Assembly (NCBI GenBank): GCA_028818375.1
Contig: JAPPOB010000010.1
Coordinates: 1,178,001-1,242,000, forward strand
Reading direction: 5' to 3'
Origin: Anaerolineaceae bacterium
GTDB lineage: Bacteria > Chloroflexota > Anaerolineae > Aggregatilineales > Phototrophicaceae
DNA length: 64,000 nucleotides
The notes below the pieces were generated by a model. The model searched no databases. It was given only the letters and a program-made list of their open reading frames with translations, and was not told the DNA's origin. Positions 14,957-24,115 of this stretch are shown one piece after another. The first letter of the stretch is position 1. Each line of letters opens with the position of its first letter. The translations under genes and the position numbers were made by a program.

Positions 14957-16656
14957 AGCAGCCCGGCGTTCTGCTGGCGCTCCTGCTATGCGTAATGTTG
15001 AACAGCGCCTGCTCCGGCCTGGCGGGCGAACCGCAGCAACTGGCCACCCTCACGCCGCCGCCCCGTGCCCAGGCCGACCTGACCAGCGGCGCCCGCATCT
15101 TCGCCGACCGTTGCAGCACTTGCCACGGCCTCACCGGCGCCGGCGACGGCGAACTGGCGCTCAACGGCTCCATCCCCCCGCCGGGCGACTTCACGCAGCC
15201 CTGGGCGGCCCGCAACCAGGCGCCGCTGCAGTGGCTGGGCATCATCCGCGACGGACGCATCGAGGCCCTGATGCCCCCCTGGCGCGACGCGCTGACGGAG
15301 GGCGAACTGCGCGACGTGACGCTTTACAGCTACACGCTGCATTATTCGGCATCGCAGATCGCCCGTGGCCGGCAGGTCCTTGACGACGCCTGCGCCTCCG
15401 GTTGCGCGGCGCTGGGTGCCCTCGGCGACCTGCGCGACCCCGCGACCCTGGACAGGCTGTCCGATGCAGACCTGCGCGTCGCCCTGCCGGCCTCACTGCC
15501 CGCCGACGACGCCTGGGCGGCGGTCGCCTGGCTGCGCGCGCGTGACCTGCGGGGTCTGGAGAGTGCGGGGCAGCCCTGGACGACCCCCGCTCCGGTCAGC
15601 GGCGTCATCCGCGGGCAAATCCGCAACGGCAGCCAAGGCTTCGAAGCGCCAGGCGGCCTGAAGGTCACCCTGCTGGAGTTCGGCACGGGGACCATGCCCG
15701 AATTGCGCGAGACCCGCAGCGCCGCCGATGGCAGCTTCCGCTTCGAGGACCTGGCCCTGACCGCCGGCCGCAGTTACAGCGTCCTCGTCGAGCACGCGGG
15801 ACGCCGCTTTCCCTCGGCGCGCGTCGCCGCGGACCCCGCCCGCGCCCAAATCGACCTGCCGGTGACCATTTTCGAGACGGGCGCCGATTCCTCCGCGATT
15901 GCAATGACTGCGCTGGTGCAGCAGGTCAGCGTGGAGGAAGACGTCCTGCAGGTCGTGGTGGTGGCGCGCTTTCGCAATGACTCGGACCGTGTTTACAGCA
16001 GCGAAAACGAGGTGGCGCCGGGCCAGTACGCCTCGCTGGTCCTGCCGCTGCCCGCCGGCGTCAGCGACCTCACCCTGCCCGCCGATAGCGGCCGCTTCCT
16101 CGTGGACCTCACGGCCGGCACCGTGACCGACACCCTGCCCCTCTACCCGGGCATCGACCACGTGCTGCAACTGGCCTGGCGTCAACCCCGCGGCCAGGAC
16201 CGCCATCCCCTGGAGTTTCCGCTCAATTACGCACTGGCAGGCGAAGTGCGCCTGCTGTTGGGGCCAGGCCTCGCCCTGGCGGACGAAGGCTTCACCTCCA
16301 TCGGGCCGCAGCAGGTGAGCGCGTCCTTCTTCGATGGCCACCGCGCGCAACTGCGTCTTGAGCCAGGGGAGCGCCTGCGTTACACCTTGCTCGAACAGGC
16401 GCCGACCCTGCCGCCGGGCGTGGTTGGCGTAGAGGCGCTTGCTCTCGGCGCCCTGTTGACCGTCGCCCTGATCATCGTCTTGCTGCGCTGGCGTCACGGC
16501 GGGGTCGGGGAGCGACGACGTATCGACGACCTGGCGCGGCAGATCACCCGCCTGGACGAGGAACACGAGCGCGGCGCGATCAACCACGACCTGTATCGCC
16601 GGCGGCGGGCCGCGCTGCAGGCGCATCTTACGGGAGAAAAACGACGGGGGCGATGA
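14953..16656 (+). CDS. Cytochrome c lipoprotein with beta-domain and C-terminal membrane helix
   Basis: The 567-residue product starts at GTG in a GTGA overlap. A lipobox LNSAC puts the lipidated Cys at 20. A single heme site CSTCH (residues 54-58) lies in a short cytochrome c domain. A carboxypeptidase-regulatory-like beta domain follows (VSGVIRGQIRNGSQG, DGSFRFEDLALTAGRSYSVLVEH), then a long beta-rich region, one membrane helix near residue 500 and a basic helical C-terminus resembling the CcmI-like neighbour (EHERGAINHDLYRRRRAALQ). It lies between ccmI-like and ccmA, so it may be a client or an assembly factor of the Ccm system; its function is unknown. Confidence 0.75.
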   Translation: MKQPGVLLALLLCVMLNSACSGLAGEPQQLATLTPPPRAQADLTSGARIFADRCSTCHGLTGAGDGELALNGSIPPPGDFTQPWAARNQAPLQWLGIIRDGRIEALMPPWRDALTEGELRDVTLYSYTLHYSASQIARGRQVLDDACASGCAALGALGDLRDPATLDRLSDADLRVALPASLPADDAWAAVAWLRARDLRGLESAGQPWTTPAPVSGVIRGQIRNGSQGFEAPGGLKVTLLEFGTGTMPELRETRSAADGSFRFEDLALTAGRSYSVLVEHAGRRFPSARVAADPARAQIDLPVTIFETGADSSAIAMTALVQQVSVEEDVLQVVVVARFRNDSDRVYSSENEVAPGQYASLVLPLPAGVSDLTLPADSGRFLVDLTAGTVTDTLPLYPGIDHVLQLAWRQPRGQDRHPLEFPLNYALAGEVRLLLGPGLALADEGFTSIGPQQVSASFFDGHRAQLRLEPGERLRYTLLEQAPTLPPGVVGVEALALGALLTVALIIVLLRWRHGGVGERRRIDDLARQITRLDEEHERGAINHDLYRRRRAALQAHLTGEKRRGR

Positions 16657-17369
16657 AGGCGCGAACTGACGTCCTCGTCGACGTGCAGGGTCTGGTCAAG
16701 GTGCAGGGCCGATTGCCCGCGCTGCGCGGCGTGGATCTGCAACTGGGTCGCGGCGCTTTCGTCGCCCTGCTGGGCCCCAATGGCAGCGGCAAGTCGACCC
16801 TGCTGCGCCTGCTGGCCGGTCTGGCGCGGCCGGACGCCGGCAGTATTCGTATCGGCGGCTGGCAGCTGCCGGACGAACTGGCCGCGGTTCGGCCGCACGT
16901 TGGCTACGTCGGCCACGAGACCCTGCTGTACGCTCACCTGGGCGCCCGTGAGAACCTGCGCTTCTGCGCCCGTCTCTACGCACTCGACGAGCCGGAGCCG
17001 CGCATTGACGACATGCTGCGTCGCGTCGGCCTTGAACGCCGCGCGCAGGAACCCGTGCGCCATTTCTCGCGCGGTATGCAACAACGTCTGGCGATCGCCC
17101 GCGCCCTGCTCATCGACCCGGCCCTGCTTCTGCTCGACGAACCCTTTGACGGCCTTGACAGCGAAGGCAGGGAAATGCTGCTGCACTTGCTGCATTCCGG
17201 CCGCGAGCGCAGCATCCTCATGGCCACGCATCGCCACAGCCTGGCGGAAGGCCTCGCCGACCGCGCCCTTTTCTTGCGTCAGGGCCTCGTGGCGGGAGAA
17301 CTGTCGCTGGCGGACCATGTGCCTGGGGCGCTGGCGGCGCGTCAGGCCGAATTGACGGAATCGCCCTGA
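16653..17369 (+). CDS. ccmA: Heme exporter ATP-binding protein CcmA
   Basis: A 238-residue ABC ATPase: Walker A GPNGSGKS (41-48), signature HFSRGMQQRLAIARAL, Walker B LLLLDEPFDGLD, switch His in MATHRHS. With CcmB and CcmC it drives release of holo-CcmE. It begins in an ATGA overlap and shares one base with ccmB (TGATG), supporting coupled expression. Confidence 0.93.
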   Translation: MKARTDVLVDVQGLVKVQGRLPALRGVDLQLGRGAFVALLGPNGSGKSTLLRLLAGLARPDAGSIRIGGWQLPDELAAVRPHVGYVGHETLLYAHLGARENLRFCARLYALDEPEPRIDDMLRRVGLERRAQEPVRHFSRGMQQRLAIARALLIDPALLLLDEPFDGLDSEGREMLLHLLHSGRERSILMATHRHSLAEGLADRALFLRQGLVAGELSLADHVPGALAARQAELTESP

Positions 17370-18046
17370 TGCTGCGGAATTTCCTGCGGGCAGCCCTGAC
17401 CATCGCCGGCAAAGACCTGCGCGCCGAGCTGCGCAGCCGGGAATTGCTGGGTCTGATGGCCCTCTTCGCGCTGCTGGCCATTCTGGTCTTCAGTTTCGCG
17501 CTGGAGCTGGACCGGCCCGGCCGTCAGGACGCCGTCAACGGCGTGCTGTGGGTGACCCTGCTCTTCGCCAGCATCCTCGGCCACAACCGCAGCGCGGCGC
17601 TGGAACGCGAACACGGCGGTTTCGACGCCCTGCTGCTGGCGCCGGTCGCCCGCGGCGCGATCTTCGCCGGCAAACTGCTGGCCAACGCCCTCTTCACCCT
17701 GATCATCGCCCTGCTGCTGCTACCTCTCCTGACCGTCCTTTACAATCTGCCGCAGTTTCCCCCCGCCCTGCTGCTCATCGTGCCGTCGGGTTGCCTGGGC
17801 CTGGCCGCCATCGGTACGCTGCTGGCCGCAATAACCGTGCAGACGCGCGCGCGAGATTCACTGCTGCCGGTGCTGCTGCTGCCCGTCGCCCTGCCCCTGC
17901 TGGTCACGGCCCTGCGAGCCAGCAACGCCGCGCTGGGCAACCTGCCGGAGGCGGAGCTGCAGACCTGGATCCTGCTACTGCTGCTCGTCGACCTGATCTA
18001 CCTTGCCGCAGGTTTCCTGCTCTTCGAAACCGTTCTCGAGTCCTGA
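17369..18046 (+). CDS. ccmB: Heme exporter membrane protein CcmB
   Basis: A 225-residue protein with six predicted helices and the CcmB opening KDLRAELRSRELLGLMALFALLA, plus LEREHGGFDALLLAPV as in ABC-2-type partners. It pairs with CcmA. It is followed by a 64-base gap that contains a possible promoter for ccmC. Confidence 0.92.
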   Translation: MLRNFLRAALTIAGKDLRAELRSRELLGLMALFALLAILVFSFALELDRPGRQDAVNGVLWVTLLFASILGHNRSAALEREHGGFDALLLAPVARGAIFAGKLLANALFTLIIALLLLPLLTVLYNLPQFPPALLLIVPSGCLGLAAIGTLLAAITVQTRARDSLLPVLLLPVALPLLVTALRASNAALGNLPEAELQTWILLLLLVDLIYLAAGFLLFETVLES

Positions 18047-18054
18047 CAACGCAA

Positions 18055-18083
18055 TTGATAATGGTCGCCACATGTGACAGAAT
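18055..18083 (+). promoter_or_regulatory. Possible promoter ahead of ccmC
   Basis: TTGATA at 18055-18060 and CAGAAT at 18078-18083 are 17 bases apart in the only sizeable gap of the later ccm genes; ccmC starts at 18111. The -10 matches only four of six positions. Confidence 0.4.
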
Positions 18084-18110
18084 GCACATAACCCGGACAA
18101 GGGAGCAACC

Positions 18111-18884
18111 ATGAGCGAAGCGATCGAAGTTTGCGCGCTCCCCGCAGAGCGTCAGCCGCGACTCCTGCGCCTGCTCAACGCACTCACTGTGCTGGCCCTG
18201 CCGCTCGGGCTTTACGTGGCGCTGGTCCACGCCGGGACGGATACCAGCCAGGGTGACGTACAGCGCCTTTTCTATCTGCACATGCCTTCTTTCTTCGGCG
18301 CCGCCCTGGCCTTCGGCGGGGCACTGCTGGCCGGCATCGGCTATCTGGTCAAACGCGAGACCTGTTACGATTCCTCCGCGGTGGCCGGCGTCGAAGTCGG
18401 TCTGACCCTGGCGCTGGTTAATCTCGTCAGCGGTTCCATCTGGGCGCGGCCCATCTGGAACACCTGGTGGACCTGGGACCCGCGCCTGACTTCTGCGGCC
18501 GTCATGTGCCTGACCTACGCCGCCTGGCTTGTCCTGCGCAACGGCATCGACAACCCGCAGCAGCGACGCCGTCTGGCTTCCGTCTACGCCATACTGGCCT
18601 ACGTCACCGTCATACTGACCCTGATCATCATCCGCATTCGCCCGGACACCATTCACCCGGCCGTCATCGGCCCGTCAGCGGTCAACGCCCAGGGGAGCTT
18701 CGAGCTGGCGGCCACGCCCGGCGTGACCACGGCCTTGCTGGTCAACTTTCCGATCTGGTCGCTGCTGTTGCCCCTGACCCTGCTCTGGCACCGCTACCGC
18801 CTGCAGTTGCGTATCGAGGTGCTGGAGCAGCGCAAGGCCCAGGTGCTTAACGCGCCGCTGCGCGCAGCGAAGGGAGCCGACTGA
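18111..18884 (+). CDS. ccmC: Heme exporter protein CcmC
   Basis: A 257-residue, six-helix member of the heme-handling family. The WWD motif reads WARPIWNTWWTWDPRLTS, and flanking His residues occur in RLFYLHMPSFF and PDTIHPAVIGP. It presents heme to CcmE. A good AGGGAG site precedes the ATG; it shares one base with ccmD. Confidence 0.93.
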   Translation: MSEAIEVCALPAERQPRLLRLLNALTVLALPLGLYVALVHAGTDTSQGDVQRLFYLHMPSFFGAALAFGGALLAGIGYLVKRETCYDSSAVAGVEVGLTLALVNLVSGSIWARPIWNTWWTWDPRLTSAAVMCLTYAAWLVLRNGIDNPQQRRRLASVYAILAYVTVILTLIIIRIRPDTIHPAVIGPSAVNAQGSFELAATPGVTTALLVNFPIWSLLLPLTLLWHRYRLQLRIEVLEQRKAQVLNAPLRAAKGAD

Positions 18885-19036
18885 TGCCCGACACGCCCGA
18901 CACGCTCGCCTACCTCAATCTCGGCCTGGCCGCGATCGCTTTCATCCTGCTGCTCTTCGTCGTCAGCATGTTGACGCGTCGGCGCAACCTTGAGCAGGAC
19001 CAGCGGGCGCTGGACGAGCTCGAACGCGGTGACTGA
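18884..19036 (+). CDS. ccmD: CcmD-like small membrane protein
   Basis: The 50-residue product starts in TGATG overlap with ccmC. One membrane helix (YLNLGLAAIAFILLLFVVS) is followed by TRRRNLEQDQRALDELERGD, the basic-then-acidic tail expected of CcmD, which helps release holo-CcmE from CcmABC. Size and position after ccmC fit. It completes the Ccm set. Confidence 0.75.
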   Translation: MPDTPDTLAYLNLGLAAIAFILLLFVVSMLTRRRNLEQDQRALDELERGD

Positions 19037-19062
19037 ACAATCCATCCCTTACGGAGCGAACT

Positions 19063-20214
19063 GTGAGTGAACTGCTGCGCTGGTGCGAAGCGCGCCGCCA
19101 GGCCATGGTCGACGAACTGGACGAACTGGTCCGCCTGGAGACCCCCACGACCGACAAGGCCGCCGTGGACCGCTGCGGTCGAATCCTGCAGGCGCGCCTC
19201 GAGGCCCTCGGCGCCAGCGTGGCGCGCCATCCGCAGGAGCAGGTCGGCGACATGTTGCTGGCCAGCTGGCACGCCGACGCGCCGGGCCCGGCCATCCTTT
19301 TCCTGACGCATACGGACACCGTCTGGCCCCTGGGGACGCTGGCCGAACGCCCGCCGCGCATCGACGACGAGGGGCGTTTCCTCGGCCCCGGCGCCATCGA
19401 CATGAAGGGCGGCATCGTCATCGTGTTGACGGCAATCCGCGCCCTGGTGGAGCGCGGCGAACTGCCCCGTCGACCGCTGCGTGTGCTGGTCACCAGCGAC
19501 GAGGAACTGGGCAGCCGCCATTCGGAACAGTTGATCATGGACACGGCCGCGGACTGCGGCCTTGTGCTGGTGATGGAACCGGCCACGAAGGAAGGCGCGC
19601 TCAAGACCTGGCGCAAGGGCGTGGCCACCTATGAATTGCTGGCCGAGGGCCGCGCCTCGCACGCCGGCAACGCCCCCGAACAGGGAATCAACGCCATCGT
19701 TGAAATGGCGCAACAGATTGGCGCGCTGAATGAGATGAACGACCTGCAGCGCGGCACCTCGGTCTCGGTCACCGTGGTCGAGGGCGGCATCACGACCAAC
19801 GTCATCCCGCCGCGCGCCACGGCCAGGGTCGACGTGCGCACCCTGAGCGTCCGCGCGCTGGAAGAAGTGGATGAGGCGATTCTCGCCCTGCAGCCGCGTG
19901 TGCCCGGCGCCCGCCTGACCGTAACCCGTCATCACCGGCGCGCCCCGATGGAACGGGACGAGCGCATGATTGCGGCCTTCAACCAGGCGCGCGCCATCGG
20001 CGCCGCGCTGGGCCTGACCGTACGCGAGTACGGCAGCGGTGGCGGCTCCGACGGCAACTTCACCGCCGCAGCCGGTATCACGACCCTGGACGGCCTCGGC
20101 CCCCAGGGCGACGGCCTGCACGCCGAGCACGAACACGTCATCATCAACAGCCTGCCGCAACGCGCTGCGCTCGTCGCCGGTATGTTGCGCGACTGGCAGT
20201 TCCCGACTCCCTGA
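19063..20214 (+). CDS. M20-family metallopeptidase (glutamate carboxypeptidase-like)
   Basis: A 383-residue protein starting with GTG. The di-zinc site is visible: LTHTDTVWP (His83, Asp85), GAIDMKGG (bridging Asp113), SDEELGS (Glu147/148), a later metal-side Glu in VMEPA, and C-terminal His in GLHAEHEHV. This matches carboxypeptidase G2-like enzymes, which cleave C-terminal Glu from peptides or folates; the real substrate is unknown. It lies 26 bases after ccmD on the same strand, but looks functionally unrelated. Confidence 0.88.
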   Translation: MSELLRWCEARRQAMVDELDELVRLETPTTDKAAVDRCGRILQARLEALGASVARHPQEQVGDMLLASWHADAPGPAILFLTHTDTVWPLGTLAERPPRIDDEGRFLGPGAIDMKGGIVIVLTAIRALVERGELPRRPLRVLVTSDEELGSRHSEQLIMDTAADCGLVLVMEPATKEGALKTWRKGVATYELLAEGRASHAGNAPEQGINAIVEMAQQIGALNEMNDLQRGTSVSVTVVEGGITTNVIPPRATARVDVRTLSVRALEEVDEAILALQPRVPGARLTVTRHHRRAPMERDERMIAAFNQARAIGAALGLTVREYGSGGGSDGNFTAAAGITTLDGLGPQGDGLHAEHEHVIINSLPQRAALVAGMLRDWQFPTP

Positions 20215-20215
20215 A

Positions 20216-21469
20216 TCAGGCGCCCTGCCGCCGGCTCTGCTCAAGCAGCGCCAACAGTTGCTCTGTCGTGGTGATGCCCCTCAGTGAAACGACCCAGTCG
20301 TGCAGGGAGTGGCTGCGCGCCAGTAACTCCCGCAGGGCCGGCCCGACCGGATCGTCGCCGCCCGGCCCCTGCGCCGCGGACTGGTAGCCGCCGTAAAAGG
20401 CGAACCAGGCCTGGTTCAGGCGACGAATGGCGTAGCCGTTGGCGACGAAGCGCTGGCGCTGTCCTTCCATCCAGTCCTCGGCCGCCTCGACCTCGCCTCG
20501 TTCCAGTAACTCGTCCACCCGACGCCGGGTGCGGTCCATCTCCGCGCCGAAGTCGAAGCCTCCCTGATCACTGAAAGCGATTCGCTGGCGACTCGCAGCC
20601 GGCGGCGCCAGTTCCGGATAGTAACGCCGCAGCAGCTGGGGCGCGGCTTCCTGCGCAAACAGGCTGGCGACCGTCTCGTTGATGACGCGCGCTTCACTGT
20701 CATAATCCCAGGCCTGACCCAGCGGGAAGGCGAAGAGGTAGTGGTGCAACCATTCGTGGGCGAAGGTGTCGGCCAGGGTCGCAATGCTGGCGCTCTCCAG
20801 AATCATCGCGGGATAGAGGGCGATGCCACCGATGGGCAGCACCAGCGCCGAGGCATCCAGCCTTTCTTCAATGCGCCCCTCAAGCGCCACGGCCTCGTCC
20901 AGTGGCAGCGGCTCAAGCCCGATGCTGATCTCGTAGCGAATCTCGTCCCGCGGGGAAACGACCAGCACCTGGGGCAAGGAAGTCAGGCGCATCGCCACCG
21001 GCGGCAGCACCTGACCCGCCACCGCGAAACCCAGGTCCACCAGCAGAGCGGCCAGTTGCCCCTCAAGCACGCTTTCTGCCAGGCCCTGACGCTCGCCCAA
21101 ATGCTGTCTGATGACGTCCCGCCGGCTGCGCAACCCGGCGCTGGCCGTGTAGGGGTCCGATTGCGCAGCGTCGCTGTAGAGCGCCTCAATTTGCGTCTCC
21201 AGCGTCTGCAACTCTTGCAACGCCCCCACGTAGTCGCGCAGAAACTGGCTGGCCGCCGCCTCGTCCAGAAAGGGGCGCAGGCCCCACAGCGCCTGGCCCA
21301 GCTTCGCGCCCAGCGCCGACGGCAGCCAGGCGAGCCAGTTGTAACTGTGGTCGCGCGCCAGCAGGGCCACCGTATTCCAGCGCGTGCCGGTTGGCAAGGT
21401 GCTGCGCAGGGGCAGCAACAGCAGAATCAGCAGCAGCGACGCGTTGAAAAGGACGCGGCGCAGCCTCAT
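20216..21469 (-). CDS. Gluzincin-like membrane metalloprotease linked to an ABC-2 exporter
   Basis: A 417-residue protein with an N-terminal signal or membrane helix (residues 4-22) and an extracytoplasmic body. It contains HEWLHH at residues 238-243 (HExxH zinc motif) and 27 residues later INETVAS (Glu265), the NExxA-type third-ligand motif of gluzincins such as thermolysin and M1 peptidases. No well-known family is recognised from the rest. It starts four bases after the last permease gene of the exporter operon, so a role in processing or clearing the exported substrate is plausible (inference). No ribosome site is seen, which fits coupled translation. Confidence 0.7.
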   Translation of the reverse strand: MRLRRVLFNASLLLILLLLPLRSTLPTGTRWNTVALLARDHSYNWLAWLPSALGAKLGQALWGLRPFLDEAAASQFLRDYVGALQELQTLETQIEALYSDAAQSDPYTASAGLRSRRDVIRQHLGERQGLAESVLEGQLAALLVDLGFAVAGQVLPPVAMRLTSLPQVLVVSPRDEIRYEISIGLEPLPLDEAVALEGRIEERLDASALVLPIGGIALYPAMILESASIATLADTFAHEWLHHYLFAFPLGQAWDYDSEARVINETVASLFAQEAAPQLLRRYYPELAPPAASRQRIAFSDQGGFDFGAEMDRTRRRVDELLERGEVEAAEDWMEGQRQRFVANGYAIRRLNQAWFAFYGGYQSAAQGPGGDDPVGPALRELLARSHSLHDWVVSLRGITTTEQLLALLEQSRRQGA

Positions 21470-21473
21470 GGCG

Positions 21474-22715
21474 CTATTTGAAGCGGAACAGGCGCAGCCC
21501 CAGGGCGAAGAAAGTGACGCTGAAGAGGGTCAGCACGGCCAATGAGGGCAGCAGTTCCGGCAGGGCGCCGTCGCGCCAGATCAAGTGATGATAGCCCTCC
21601 ATCGCCCAGGCGACCGGAGTCAGTTTGCCGATCAGCTGCATGAAGGGCGGCGCCAGCGACAGCGGCCACCAGGCGCCGCCCAGCGCCGCCATGGTCATGG
21701 CAATCAGCGTCGACAGCAGGGCGACCTGTTCGTCATTGCGAATCAGACCGGCCAGCGCAATCCCCAGCGCCGTGACGCACAGGACGTACATCAGCGTCAG
21801 AAGCGCCAGCGGCAAGGGTTCCCTGCCCACGTCGAGGCCCATGGCGAAGCCGACTGCGAAGATGATCAGAAATTGCAGTATGCCGGTCACGACGCGCGCC
21901 AGGATTTTGCCTGCGAGGATCTCGCGGCGCCGCAGCGGCAGAATCGCCATGCGCGCCAGGGTGCCCTCGCGACGCTCGCGCATGATCACGGCCATGCCCC
22001 CGCCCATGACGTTGAAGAGCGCGTAAAATGTGGCCATGCCCGGCACCGACTGGGCGAAGCCGCCGGGAATGTCGGATGCACCACGCCCTCCGTTGCCCTG
22101 CGTCACCTCCACCAGGGCCGGGCGCGCCGACCAGGCTTCACGGGCCAGGCCCTGCGCTTCTTCGCGATAGTCCGCCAGGCCGCCCACATTCAGCCCCAGG
22201 GCGTCGTGCAGGGCGCGCGCCGTCGCGTCGGCCGCGACGGCGCCGTTGATTGACGACAGGGCGATCTGAACGCGTTGCCAGACCGGGTCAGCTGTCGGCA
22301 TGGCAGCCCTGGTGTGGAAGGGCAACACGACCCTTTCCTGCGCCGCCAGACTCTCGCCGAAACCCTCCGCTATCCGCAGCAGTCCGTCGGAATCGCCCTG
22401 GCGCAGGCGGGCGAACGCCGCCTCCAGATCCACCCCGTCGCTTCCGTCCACGCCACAGGTTTCGCCGGCGGCCGGACAGACCAGCAGGTTTAGGCCCTGC
22501 GACGTCAGCGCCTCCACCAGTTGCCGTGAATGCGGGCTGTCGTCCTCGTCCAGCAAATCCAGACGCAGGGTAAGGGTGCCGTCGGCGCGGCCTCCCAGGG
22601 CGAAGCCCAGCACCAGGGTCAGGACGACGGGCACCAGCACCAGTTGAATGACGTTGCTGCGACTGCGCAGGAAGACAAGCAGGTCCAGCCGGGCGATGAT
22701 CCATGCATGTCGCAT
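21474..22715 (-). CDS. ABC-2 type exporter permease
   Basis: A 413-residue permease: an N-terminal helix followed by a large extracytoplasmic domain (about residues 40-220, with two Cys at LLVCPAAGETCGVDG), then five helices with MIMRERREGTLARMAILPLRRREILAGKI, the ABC-2 (YhgE/NatB-like) signature. It pairs with the other permease and the ATPase of this operon. GAGG lies 8 bases before ATG 22715. Confidence 0.88.
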   Translation of the reverse strand: MRHAWIIARLDLLVFLRSRSNVIQLVLVPVVLTLVLGFALGGRADGTLTLRLDLLDEDDSPHSRQLVEALTSQGLNLLVCPAAGETCGVDGSDGVDLEAAFARLRQGDSDGLLRIAEGFGESLAAQERVVLPFHTRAAMPTADPVWQRVQIALSSINGAVAADATARALHDALGLNVGGLADYREEAQGLAREAWSARPALVEVTQGNGGRGASDIPGGFAQSVPGMATFYALFNVMGGGMAVIMRERREGTLARMAILPLRRREILAGKILARVVTGILQFLIIFAVGFAMGLDVGREPLPLALLTLMYVLCVTALGIALAGLIRNDEQVALLSTLIAMTMAALGGAWWPLSLAPPFMQLIGKLTPVAWAMEGYHHLIWRDGALPELLPSLAVLTLFSVTFFALGLRLFRFK

Positions 22716-22718
22716 ACG

Positions 22719-24110
22719 CTATACCTCGACCCGTCGCCGGAACAACCACAGGCCGATGCCGAAGAGCACCAGCCCCTGCAACGTCAGCACCAGGGCGTTC
22801 AGACCCACGGCGGTGTCGCCGGCTCCAAGGCGCGCCATACCCTCCACGCCCCAGTAGATCAACGACAGCCAGGACCAGGGTTCCGGCACCGTGAAGCCGT
22901 AAGCGCCGCCCAACATGGCCAACAGGATGTTGACCAGCGCCCCGATCGCGCCGATCTGCTCAACGCGCTGCACAAAGGCCACCAGCACGACGCCCAGCCC
23001 GGCCACGGCCAGCGACAGGGGCAGCAAAATGGCGAAGAGCGCCGGCAGGCTGGCGCTCCAGAGGAAAAACAGGCGTCCCTCAATCAGGCTGGCGAAGAGC
23101 GACAGCGCGATCAAAAGCAGCAGCAGCTGGAAAAGCGCCGTGACCCAGGTGCCCAGCAGCTTGCCGGCGAGGAAGGCGCTGCGCGTGGTGGACGTCGTCA
23201 GGATGCGCTGCAAGGTGCCCGCCCGGCGCTCCTCGACCACACCCAGGACGCCAAACTGGGCGGCAAAAAGCGCGAAGAAAGTCGCCTGCGCCATGCCGAC
23301 GAAGGCCAGTACGCGCGTGGACTGCCGCAAGGCATGGTCGTCGACCGGCCCGGCTTGATGCACATCGGCGACGGCACCGCTGGCCAGGTCCGCGAAGCCG
23401 CAGGCCAGCGCAGCGGAAATAGCCTCGTCGTCACTCGCTGCTGCCAGGCGCAGGGCCGCCAGCGGTTCTTGCACGATCAGGCCGTTGATGGCCGCGCCCA
23501 GCGCGATGTTGCCCGCCAGCAAACGCTCGCTGTAGCCCGCAACCACGGCGCTCACGACCTGGCCTTCCAGCGCGCGACTGCCGTCGCTGTAGACCTCGAC
23601 TGAGGCCGGCGCCTGCGGATACAGGATGGTGACGCCGGGCCCGATCTGCGGGCTGAGGCGGGTGCTGAAATCGGCCGGGACGATGACCAGCGCCGCCAGC
23701 TCGCCGCTGTTCACCAGGTCACGGCCGGCGGCCACGTCCCGAACTTCCTGCACAGAGAATAGCTCGTTCATGGCGAGGTCAGGCTCGACCGCGCCCCCGG
23801 CGGAAGCGTAGGGACAGGCAGCGGCGCCGGCTCCCGCCACAGCCTCCGGGGCGGCAGCGGTGAGCAACTGCAGCAGTCCGGCGCCGTAGTTGATCGGCCG
23901 GCCCTGTTGCGCCGTCCCTTCGTCCAGATTGACGACGCCCAGCGGAATGCCCTTCAGCGCGGCCGGTCCGTCGCCGTCCAGATCGCCGAAGACCAGGGTG
24001 ATGATCAGCGACAGGCCCAGCGGCAGCGCCAGCAAAAAGAGCAGGGAAGCCCGGTTGCTGAAGCGCAGGTACAGGTCCTTGCGCGCGATCAGAATCGCTG
24101 CGGCCGGCAT
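22719..24110 (-). CDS. ABC-2 type exporter permease
   Basis: A 463-residue permease of the same layout as the next gene: helix, large outside domain, then a C-terminal membrane part with VVEERRAGTLQRILTTSTTRSAFLAGKLLGTW. ATG 24110 is chosen; a TTG at 24119 overlapping the ATPase stop is an alternative. Two similar permeases plus one ATPase suggest a heteromeric exporter for a drug, lipid or peptide. Confidence 0.88.
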   Translation of the reverse strand: MPAAAILIARKDLYLRFSNRASLLFLLALPLGLSLIITLVFGDLDGDGPAALKGIPLGVVNLDEGTAQQGRPINYGAGLLQLLTAAAPEAVAGAGAAACPYASAGGAVEPDLAMNELFSVQEVRDVAAGRDLVNSGELAALVIVPADFSTRLSPQIGPGVTILYPQAPASVEVYSDGSRALEGQVVSAVVAGYSERLLAGNIALGAAINGLIVQEPLAALRLAAASDDEAISAALACGFADLASGAVADVHQAGPVDDHALRQSTRVLAFVGMAQATFFALFAAQFGVLGVVEERRAGTLQRILTTSTTRSAFLAGKLLGTWVTALFQLLLLLIALSLFASLIEGRLFFLWSASLPALFAILLPLSLAVAGLGVVLVAFVQRVEQIGAIGALVNILLAMLGGAYGFTVPEPWSWLSLIYWGVEGMARLGAGDTAVGLNALVLTLQGLVLFGIGLWLFRRRVEV

Positions 24111-24115
24111 GGCGC

